Origin: an uncultured beta proteobacterium
GTDB taxonomy: Bacteria; Pseudomonadota; Gammaproteobacteria; Burkholderiales; Burkholderiaceae
Length of the DNA: 10,590 nucleotides
Reading direction: 5' to 3'
Assembly (NCBI GenBank): GCA_903938955.1
Contig: CAJAFJ010000746.1
Coordinates: 1 to 10,590 of the forward strand
Shown: positions 1-10,590 of the stretch, piece by piece
Layout: every line of letters starts with the position of its first letter
Position numbering within the stretch: position 1 is the stretch's first letter
Translations under genes and position numbers: made by a program
Notes under the pieces: model-generated
Database searches by the model: none
The model's input: only the letters and a program-made list of their open reading frames with translations
Told to the model about the DNA's origin: nothing

Positions 1-247
1 CCGATCTGGGGGAGCCCAAAGGGCGGAGGACACGAACGGCGCTGCATGCCGCACCGTCCTGAGTCCCGCTCACCCTCATGGAAATGATGCAGTACAGATA
101 TTCAATCTGCAACGTTGAAATCCCGAACAGTTTTGAAAACCCAAAGTTAAGCATGACATTTTTTGGGCCAACAGCGTAGTAAAGCCCCCTTCCGGTCGCC
201 ACAATAGGCACCCCAGCTTTACCGCCCCCTCGCCCAATGGCCCTGAC
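1..247. other. Unassigned region upstream of the penicillin-binding protein gene
   Basis: No gene can be assigned here. On the minus strand a frame starting with ATG at 79-77 stays open to the window edge (26 codons), but it has no visible ribosome binding site and I do not recognise the peptide. On the plus strand all three frames entering from the left edge close within about 115 bases, so the tail of an upstream plus-strand gene is possible. From about 85 onward the sequence is richer in A and T than the flanking genes, as expected for a promoter region. Two TTGAAA boxes (115-120 and 133-138) resemble -35 elements, but no good -10 box follows at proper spacing, so no promoter is called. 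Confidence 0.4.
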
Positions 248-2590
248 GTGACCCCACTTTCCCCACTCAAAACCCGCATCACCGCCCGGCTTGACCGCCT
301 GCGCCGCCCGACCCGGCGCGAACTGGCGTGGGCGCTGGCGGCCGTGCCAGCGTTGTTCCTGCTCTACCTGCTGGTGCTGATTCCGTTCACGCCCAGCATC
401 AGCGACATCCGCAAGGCCCGGTTTGAGCAGCCCACGCAAGTGCTCTCGGTCGACGGCAAGCTGCTGACCGAATTCAAATGGGCCAACCGCGCCTGGGTGC
501 CACTCGACGACGTGGCGCCCTCGGTGGTGGCGGCGCTGATCGCCACCGAAGACCACCGCTTTTACCAACACTTTGGCCTCGACTGGCGACGCACCGCCTC
601 GGCCGCGCTAAACACCTTTTCGGGCAAGCGCCAGGGCGGCTCCACCCTCACGCAGCAACTGGCGCGCAACCTGTACCCGGAAGAAATCGGCCGCGCCCCC
701 ACGCTGACCCGCAAGCTGAAAGAAGCCATCACCGCACTGAAGATCGAGGCCCTCTACAGCAAACCCGAAATTCTGGAGACCTACCTCAACACCGTGCCCT
801 TTCTCTACAACGCCTTCGGCATCGAGATGGCGGCGCGCACCTACTTTGACAAATCGGCTGACAAACTCGACCTGCTGGAAAGCGCCACGCTGGTCGGCAT
901 GCTCAAGGGCAACAGCTACTACAACCCGGTGCTCAACCCCGAGCGCGCCGTGCAGCGCCGCAACACCGTGCTGTCACAAATGGTCAAACGCGGGCAGCTG
1001 GATGCCGCCCGGTTCGAAACCCTGAAAAAACGGCCCCTGCGCATCGAATTTGAGCGCCAGATCGAACCCACCGGCCCAGCCCCGCACTTTGCCCAAGCGC
1101 TGCGCAAATGGCTGATCGAGTGGGCCGACCGCAACGACTACAACATCTACACCGACGCCCTGGTGGTCCGCACCACGATTGACGCGCGCCTGCAAACCGT
1201 GGCCAACCAGGCCGTGGCGCGCCAAGGCCGCCAATTGCAAGCCATCGCCGACGCCGCCTGGCGCCCGCGCACTATCTGGGGTGAAAAAAACGCCTTGGTG
1301 CAAGCCCTGGTGCGCGAAACGCCCGACTACCGCAACGCGCTGAGTGCCGGGCTCAGCGCCGCCGATGCCCTGAAAAAGCTGATGACCGACGCCGCCTTCA
1401 TGGGCAGTCTGCGCGAGCAAAAAACCCGGGTGCAAGCGGGCTTCATGGCGCTGGACCCGCGAAGCGGCCAGATCCGCGCCTGGGTCGGCAGCCGCGACTT
1501 TGCGCAAGACCCGTTTGACCATGTGCAGCAGGCGCGGCGCCAGCCCGGCTCCACCTTCAAGCCCTTTGTCTATGGCGCAGCGTTTGACAAAGGGGCCAGC
1601 CCCGATGACACCTTCATCGACCAAGCGGTGGAGATCGCGCTGCCGGGCGGCGAAGTGTGGCGCCCCACGGATGGCGGCCCGCCCAGCGACCGCCCGGTCA
1701 GTCTGCGTGACGGTCTGGCGCATTCCAAAAACACCATCACCGCCCAGCTGATGCAAACCGTGGGCCCGGCCCGCGTCGCCAAACTGGCGCGTGCCCTGGG
1801 CGTGCGGCACAGCCCGCTGGAGCAGGTGCCCTCGCTGGCGCTGGGCACCAGCCCCGTCACCCTGTTCGAGATGGTCAACGCCTACGGCACCATCGCCAAC
1901 GGCGGCGGCTACCTGGCGCCGATGCTGGTCACGCGCATTGAAAACAGCCAGGGCAAGGTGCTGGCCGAATTTGCCCCGGCAGCGGCAGAAGCGGTGCTGT
2001 CGCCTGAGGTCAACTACACCCTGCTCGACGCGATGCGCGGCGTGGTCGACAAAGGCACGGGCGCGACGATTCGCAGCCGCTTTGGCATCCGCGCCGACGT
2101 GGCGGGCAAAACCGGCACCACGCAAGACAATGCCGACGGCTGGTTCATCCTGATGCACCCGCAACTGGTGGCGGGCGCCTGGGTCGGCTTCAACGATGGC
2201 CGCGTGACGCTGCGCAGCGACTACTGGGGCCAGGGCGCGCACAGCGCCTTGCCGATCGTGGGCGACTTCACGGCGCAGGCCTTGCGCGCCCGGGTCATCG
2301 ACCCCCGCGCCCGCTTTGCGGCACCGCCAGACACCGGCTTTTTCAGCCAGCTACGAACCCGCCTGCGCGAATGGGCCCAGCGCGTGTTCGGCCCGGCCCC
2401 GGCACCCGTGGCCCCGCCCGAGGCCAGGCCGATGCCGGCCATTGAGGCCGAACCGATGGCCGTACCCGCGTCCGATGCGGCGTCAGCACCCCAGCCGCTG
2501 CCGCCCGCAGCACCGACTGGGCTACCGCTTGATCCAGCTGCGGTACTGCCGCAAACTCTGCCTGCCAGCGCACCCGCAAGCCCAGTTTGA
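248..2590 (+). CDS. Class A penicillin-binding protein (bifunctional glycosyltransferase/transpeptidase, PBP1A-like)
   Basis: This enzyme polymerises lipid II into glycan strands and cross-links peptide stems in the periplasm, anchored by one N-terminal membrane helix (about residues 27-46, after a basic cytoplasmic stretch). The glycosyltransferase family 51 module (about 58-245) shows EDHRFYQHFG at 101-110 (E101 the likely catalytic glutamate), GGSTLTQQ at 130-137, RKLKE at 155-159 and ILETYLN at 175-181. The transpeptidase module (about 398-690) has the acylated serine in STFK (S435), SKN at 493-495 and KTGT at 621-624, so both activities look intact. About 75 residues (320-395) separate the first transpeptidase strand from the rest, with no obvious OB domain. 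Residues 713-780 form a Pro/Ala-rich, probably disordered tail. The start is GTG; the next methionine, residue 194, would remove most of the glycosyltransferase module. No Shine-Dalgarno is evident. Subfamily is uncertain (PBP1A-like rather than PBP1C). Confidence 0.9.
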   Translation: MTPLSPLKTRITARLDRLRRPTRRELAWALAAVPALFLLYLLVLIPFTPSISDIRKARFEQPTQVLSVDGKLLTEFKWANRAWVPLDDVAPSVVAALIATEDHRFYQHFGLDWRRTASAALNTFSGKRQGGSTLTQQLARNLYPEEIGRAPTLTRKLKEAITALKIEALYSKPEILETYLNTVPFLYNAFGIEMAARTYFDKSADKLDLLESATLVGMLKGNSYYNPVLNPERAVQRRNTVLSQMVKRGQLDAARFETLKKRPLRIEFERQIEPTGPAPHFAQALRKWLIEWADRNDYNIYTDALVVRTTIDARLQTVANQAVARQGRQLQAIADAAWRPRTIWGEKNALVQALVRETPDYRNALSAGLSAADALKKLMTDAAFMGSLREQKTRVQAGFMALDPRSGQIRAWVGSRDFAQDPFDHVQQARRQPGSTFKPFVYGAAFDKGASPDDTFIDQAVEIALPGGEVWRPTDGGPPSDRPVSLRDGLAHSKNTITAQLMQTVGPARVAKLARALGVRHSPLEQVPSLALGTSPVTLFEMVNAYGTIANGGGYLAPMLVTRIENSQGKVLAEFAPAAAEAVLSPEVNYTLLDAMRGVVDKGTGATIRSRFGIRADVAGKTGTTQDNADGWFILMHPQLVAGAWVGFNDGRVTLRSDYWGQGAHSALPIVGDFTAQALRARVIDPRARFAAPPDTGFFSQLRTRLREWAQRVFGPAPAPVAPPEARPMPAIEAEPMAVPASDAASAPQPLPPAAPTGLPLDPAAVLPQTLPASAPASPV

Positions 2591-2609
2591 CGACCCGCTC
2601 CCCCCAGCG

Positions 2610-3041
2610 CTAAGTTTCGTCGTGTTTCAAGGGCTCCACAATGATCATCCATGACACGCCAAAGCGGTCGGCCACCATGCCAAAAGACGAGGCGTAAAAG
2701 GTTTTGGCCAACGGCATCTGCACCTGCCCGCCTTCACTCAAGAGGCTGAACAGCCGCTGGGCCTCGGCGTCATTCGGGACCGACAGCGACAGCGAAAACC
2801 CCTGAAACACCGGCTGGCCCTGGGCACGGCCGTCAGACGCCATCAACATCGTCTCCCCGATGTGAAAGCTGGCGTGCATCACTTTATCGTCCGAGCCGGG
2901 CGGGCACATGTCAGGCGGTGGCGGCTCGGGGCTGTCCTTGAAACGCATCAGCATCGTGACCTCGGCCCCGAGCGCCGTGCGGTAAAACGCCAGAGCCTCT
3001 TCACAGCGGCCGTCGAAAAACAGGTAGGTTTGGACTTGCAT
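2610..3041 (-). CDS. VOC family protein, PhnB/YjdN-like
   Basis: A 143-residue protein of the vicinal oxygen chelate superfamily, closest in pattern to the PhnB/YjdN group, often annotated as 3-demethylubiquinone-9 3-methyltransferase-like although that activity is not established for the group. It begins with a beta strand and 'FFDGRCEEALAFYRTALGAE' (residues 8-27), the typical opening of this group. 'MHASFHIGETMLMASD' (55-70) follows, and the C-terminal half ends 'FGMVADRFGVSWMI' (120-133), the usual closing motif. A proline-rich loop (37-48) is also typical of the group. The ATG at 3041-3039 has a modest GGGA site (3049-3052), 7 bases upstream. It lies 15 bases behind the other VOC gene and is probably cotranscribed with it. 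It converges on the penicillin-binding protein gene, with 19 bases between stops and no room for a conventional terminator. Substrate unknown. Confidence 0.85.
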   Translation of the reverse strand: MQVQTYLFFDGRCEEALAFYRTALGAEVTMLMRFKDSPEPPPPDMCPPGSDDKVMHASFHIGETMLMASDGRAQGQPVFQGFSLSLSVPNDAEAQRLFSLLSEGGQVQMPLAKTFYASSFGMVADRFGVSWMIIVEPLKHDET

Positions 3042-3056
3042 GGTGATTTCCCGGGT

Positions 3057-3476
3057 TTAAATGTCTTGCGGGCCAACCGTGACGGCCGTGGGGGCCATGC
3101 TCATCAGCTCCCACAGATGCCCATCCAGGTCTTGAACCACCTGTGAGTACATAAAGCCATGGTCCACGGCGGGCCGGGGTGTGGTGGCGCCTGCAGCCAA
3201 GGCTTTCAGCACCATCTCGTCCACCTGGTCGCGGCTTTCAAAGGACAGGCACAGCAGCACCTCGGTGCTTTGGGTGGCATCGCAAATCGGCTTGTCGATA
3301 AAGGTTTTGAAAAAATCCTCCCCCAGCAGCATGATGTAAATGTCGTCGCTCACCACCATGCAGGCCGCTTTTTCGTTGGTGAACTCGGGGTTGAAACTGT
3401 AGCCGAGCTGGCGAAAAAACTCGACCGACCGGCTGAGGGCTTTGACCGGCAGGTTCACATAAATTTGAGTGGCCAT
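3057..3476 (-). CDS. VOC family protein (glyoxalase/extradiol dioxygenase-like)
   Basis: A 139-residue single-module VOC protein. It opens 'IYVNLPVKALSRSVEFFRQLGYSFNPEF' in pattern (residues 5-32), a beta strand followed by the helix typical of lactoylglutathione lyase/dioxygenase-like proteins. It closes with 'VVQDLDGHLWELMSM' (113-127), where E123 sits at the usual C-terminal metal-ligand position of the fold. The middle 'ACMVVSDDIYIMLLGEDFF' is typical of a subgroup often annotated only as a VOC or glyoxalase-like protein. The preferred start is ATG at 3476-3474, because AAGGA (3487-3483) lies 6 bases upstream. A GTG five codons earlier (3491) would place that site inside the coding region. 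It is the first gene of a two-gene unit with the PhnB-like gene. Substrate is unknown; detoxification or antibiotic binding are family-level possibilities only. Confidence 0.85.
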   Translation of the reverse strand: MATQIYVNLPVKALSRSVEFFRQLGYSFNPEFTNEKAACMVVSDDIYIMLLGEDFFKTFIDKPICDATQSTEVLLCLSFESRDQVDEMVLKALAAGATTPRPAVDHGFMYSQVVQDLDGHLWELMSMAPTAVTVGPQDI

Positions 3477-3482
3477 GATTGT

Positions 3483-3487
3483 TCCTT
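3483..3487 (-). promoter_or_regulatory. Ribosome binding site deciding the VOC gene start
   Basis: On the minus strand this reads AAGGA, 6 bases before the ATG at 3476-3474. It favours that ATG over the in-frame GTG at 3491-3489, which would have no comparable site and would include this motif in the coding sequence. Confidence 0.65.
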
Positions 3488-3491
3488 TCAC

Positions 3492-3687
3492 AAGTTAGGA
3501 ACGGAAAACAGTAGCAGAGCGCATGACGAATGTCTAGCGTGGGCATCAAGGCCTGGCCTCGGGTAGGAAATAGCGCCAAAGGATGATGCCATTTGTTACG
3601 GATTTATCAATCCCCGGGCAAAAAAATGGAGCGCGCTTGCCAACCCTGATTGCCCGCTCAAAAGCAATGTGCTAGCGTGAAAATCCT
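3492..3687. other. Divergent intergenic region between the VOC genes and glgE
   Basis: This 196-base non-coding region must carry the control of both the minus-strand VOC pair and the plus-strand glgE operon. Beyond the predicted VOC promoter, it has an AT-rich patch around 3591-3610 and an A7 run near 3620-3626. TTGTTA (3593-3598), TTGCCA (3637-3642) and TTGCCC (3650-3655) could serve as -35 boxes for glgE, but none has a convincing -10 box at standard spacing. The operon may therefore depend on an activator or an alternative sigma factor. No clear inverted-repeat operator was seen. Confidence 0.5.
3508..3536 (-). promoter_or_regulatory. Predicted sigma-70 promoter for the two VOC genes
   Basis: Read on the minus strand, TAGACA (3536-3531, five of six matches to TTGACA) is followed after exactly 17 bases by TACTGT (3513-3508). 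TACTGT is a modest -10 box, but it is preceded by TGC, giving an extended -10 pattern. The implied transcription start near 3501 would leave a 5' leader of about 25 bases before the ATG at 3476. This is a pattern match by eye only. No equally good promoter for the divergent glgE gene was found in the same intergenic region. Confidence 0.4.
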
Positions 3688-5718
<2,031 letters not shown>

Positions 5719-5726
5719 GTCCGGCC

Positions 5727-9059
<3,333 letters not shown>

Positions 9060-9088
9060 TGCCGTTCTTGTACCGACCCCCATCCAAC

Positions 9089-9093
9089 AGGAG
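9089..9093 (+). promoter_or_regulatory. Strong ribosome binding site for the membrane protein gene
   Basis: AGGAG lies 8 bases before the ATG at 9102. It is the best Shine-Dalgarno sequence on the plus strand of this window; glgE, treS-mak and glgX all have weak ones. This supports the start and suggests the gene is translated independently rather than only by coupling. Confidence 0.75.
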
Positions 9094-9101
9094 AAGACAT
9101 C

Positions 9102-9779
9102 ATGGAGAAATTCGACATGCAGCTGGAGCCCCTGAGGGCCATCCTGTTTCAGACCAGCGCCTTCCTGCCGCGCCTGCTGATTGCCGTGGTGGTGGTGCTC
9201 GGTGGCTGGCTCCTCGCCAAAGTGGCGCGACTGGCCGTGACCAAGGCTTTGCGTGCGATGAACTTCAACGTGCTCACCGAGCGTTCGGGCCTGGACGGTT
9301 TCCTGCGTCAGGGCGGTATGTCCGGCGACACCACCACCCTCTTTGGTTTGCTCATGCAATGGCTGGTCATCCTGGCGGCTTTGCTGATTGCCTTCAACGG
9401 ACTCGGCCTGACCTACATCACCGAGCTGCTCTCGCGCGTGGTGTGGTTCGTGCCCAATATTTTTGTGGCACTGCTGGTGCTGGCGTTTGGCTCCTACTTC
9501 GCGCGCGTCGTCGGTGACACCGTCGCCAGTGACAGCAAGCTGGCGGAAGCACGCCTGCTGGGAAAATTCGCGCAATACGCGGTCATGGTGTTTGTCGTCA
9601 TGATGGCGCTGGACCAGATCAAGGTCGGGGGCGACATTGTTCGCGAGAGCTTCCTGCTCATTCTTGCCGGTATCGTGCTGGCGCTGGCACTCGCATTTGG
9701 CCTGGGTGGCAAGGACTGGGCCGCTGAACGCATTGAACACTGGTGGCCACGCGAGAAAAAAAACAGGGATGAACCCTGA
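9102..9779 (+). CDS. Multi-pass membrane protein with MscS-like conserved TM helices, no MscS beta domain
   Basis: A 225-residue inner-membrane protein with about five hydrophobic segments: 21-39, 80-100, 113-134, 155-172 and 181-201. The segments and loops resemble the 'conserved TM helix' family (Pfam TM_helix) related to the membrane part of small-conductance mechanosensitive channels. Two similar units can be seen, each with a helix followed by a small-residue-rich membrane segment. The closing LALAFGLGGKDWAAE (195-209) recalls the pore-lining helix and following turn of MscS-type proteins. The protein then ends with a short charged tail (REKKNRDEP), so the cytoplasmic beta and alpha/beta domains of true MscS channels are missing. 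It lies 42 bases after treS-mak and 11 bases before glgX, inside the glucan/trehalose operon. Role unknown: an osmotic or tension-related function is inferred from context alone. An A8 run at 9756-9763 lies near the 3' end. Confidence 0.8.
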   Translation: MEKFDMQLEPLRAILFQTSAFLPRLLIAVVVVLGGWLLAKVARLAVTKALRAMNFNVLTERSGLDGFLRQGGMSGDTTTLFGLLMQWLVILAALLIAFNGLGLTYITELLSRVVWFVPNIFVALLVLAFGSYFARVVGDTVASDSKLAEARLLGKFAQYAVMVFVVMMALDQIKVGGDIVRESFLLILAGIVLALALAFGLGGKDWAAERIEHWWPREKKNRDEP

Positions 9780-9790
9780 GAAAGCAGACC

Positions 9791-10590
9791 ATGGCAACGA
9801 CCGATCTGATCAGCGCCGTCTGGCCCGGACACGCCTACCCGCGCGGCGCCCACTGGGACGGCGAAGGCGTCAACTTTTCCCTGTTTTCGCAACATGCCGG
9901 CAAGGTGGAACTTTGCCTGTTTGACGAAAATGGTCGCCACGAACGCCAGCGCATCGTGATGCGCGAACGCACCGACGACATCTGGCACTGCTACCTGCCC
10001 GAAGCCCGGCCGGGGCTGGCCTACGGCTACCGCGTGCACGGACCTTACAGGCCGGAAGACGGCCACCGTTTCAACGCCCACAAGTTGCTGATCGACCCCT
10101 ACGCCAAGGACCTGGTTGGCCAGTTTCGCTGGAGCGATGCGCTTTACGGCTACACCATCGGCAGCAAGCGCGCCGACCTGTCCTTTGACCGCCGCGACAG
10201 TGCGCCCCTGATGCCCAAGAGCCGGGTGCTGGAGCCCGCTTTCACCTGGAACGATGACCGGCGGCCCTCGGTGCCGTGGCAGGATACCGTCATCTACGAG
10301 TTGCATGTGCGCGGCTTCACCATGACCCATCCTGAGGTACCCGAGCGCCTGCGCGGCACCTATGCAGCGCTGAGCCACGGGCCGGTGGTTGACTACCTGA
10401 AGCGCCTGGGCGTGACCACGATCGAACTGCTGCCCGTGCACAGTTTCCTGAACGACCGTCATCTGGCTGAAAAAGGGCTGCAAAACTACTGGGGCTACAA
10501 CACGCTGGCCTTCTTCTTACCCGAAATGCGCTACAACGCCTCGGGCAAGGTGAGGGAATTCAAGACCATGGTGAAGTCACTGCACTCTGC
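9791..10590 (+). CDS. glgX: GlgX, glycogen debranching enzyme (partial, 3' end beyond window)
   Basis: GlgX (isoamylase-type, GH13 subfamily 11) hydrolyses alpha-1,6 branches of glycogen-like glucans in the cytoplasm. Only 266 codons are present and the frame is open at the window edge. The start reads PGHAYPRGAHWDGEGVNFSLFS in pattern (residues 12-33), the hallmark opening of the N-terminal CBM48 domain of GlgX/TreX proteins. It is followed by YGYRVHGPY (78-86), FNAHKLLIDPYAK (94-106) and the start of the catalytic barrel, VIYELHVRGFT (167-177), IELLPVHSF (211-219) and NYWGYNT (232-238). The catalytic Asp/Glu/Asp lie downstream and cannot be checked. ATG 9791 is 11 bases after the membrane-protein stop, with only a weak GAGAAAG upstream, so coupled translation is likely. 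The treX name is sometimes used for the same family next to treY/treZ, so the symbol is slightly uncertain. Confidence 0.94.
   Translation, partial: MATTDLISAVWPGHAYPRGAHWDGEGVNFSLFSQHAGKVELCLFDENGRHERQRIVMRERTDDIWHCYLPEARPGLAYGYRVHGPYRPEDGHRFNAHKLLIDPYAKDLVGQFRWSDALYGYTIGSKRADLSFDRRDSAPLMPKSRVLEPAFTWNDDRRPSVPWQDTVIYELHVRGFTMTHPEVPERLRGTYAALSHGPVVDYLKRLGVTTIELLPVHSFLNDRHLAEKGLQNYWGYNTLAFFLPEMRYNASGKVREFKTMVKSLHS

Noticed and set aside
76..282. 68-codon minus-strand frame across the upstream region and the GTG start
   Set aside because: No ribosome binding site, no recognisable protein pattern, and overlap with the start of a well-supported gene. A real small gene cannot be fully excluded.
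974..2242. 422-codon open frame on the minus strand
   Set aside because: It is antisense to the transpeptidase part of the penicillin-binding protein, with shadow-like composition and no recognisable motif.
2591..2609. Terminator between the converging penicillin-binding protein and VOC genes
   Set aside because: The 19-base gap has no stem-loop with a T run. Any terminator would have to lie within the coding regions, and none was clear.
9060..9101. Promoter or terminator in the 42-base gap after treS-mak
   Set aside because: Only the AGGAG ribosome binding site stands out. There is no stem-loop or paired promoter boxes, so the operon is treated as continuous.
9494..10483. 329-codon open frame on the minus strand
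   Set aside because: It covers the end of the membrane protein gene and the glgX start, both supported on the plus strand, and shows no motif.

Overview
The window looks like a high-GC betaproteobacterium, most likely Burkholderiales and perhaps Comamonadaceae. This is inferred from base composition, codon choice and the general feel of the proteins; nothing in the window fixes the species. Six protein genes are complete and a seventh runs off the right edge. No RNA gene, insertion sequence, CRISPR array or prophage remnant was seen.

Left part (1-3491). After about 250 bases with no assignable gene comes a class A penicillin-binding protein (248-2590, +). It is a membrane-anchored peptidoglycan glycosyltransferase/transpeptidase with an extra segment between the catalytic modules and a Pro/Ala-rich tail. 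Facing it, 19 bases away, are two small genes on the minus strand (3476-3057 and 3041-2610). They encode different members of the vicinal oxygen chelate (VOC, glyoxalase-like) superfamily, lie 15 bases apart, and appear to share a promoter at about 3508-3536.

Right part (3688-10590). A compact plus-strand operon for alpha-glucan and trehalose metabolism starts from the 196-base divergent intergenic region. It holds glgE (maltosyltransferase), a gene fusing trehalose synthase with maltokinase (treS-mak), a small multi-pass membrane protein related to the transmembrane part of MscS-type channels, and the start of glgX (debranching enzyme). Gaps are 8, 42 and 11 bases.

How the genes work together. 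TreS interconverts trehalose and maltose. The fused maltokinase makes maltose-1-phosphate with ATP. GlgE transfers the maltosyl unit to the non-reducing end of an alpha-1,4-glucan. GlgX removes alpha-1,6 branches, releasing linear chains that a TreY/TreZ route, if present downstream, could turn back into trehalose. The branching enzyme GlgB, normally a partner of GlgE, is not in the window. The most unusual point is the channel-like membrane gene inside the operon. Because trehalose is an osmoprotectant, a link between membrane tension or osmotic state and this pathway is an attractive but untested idea.
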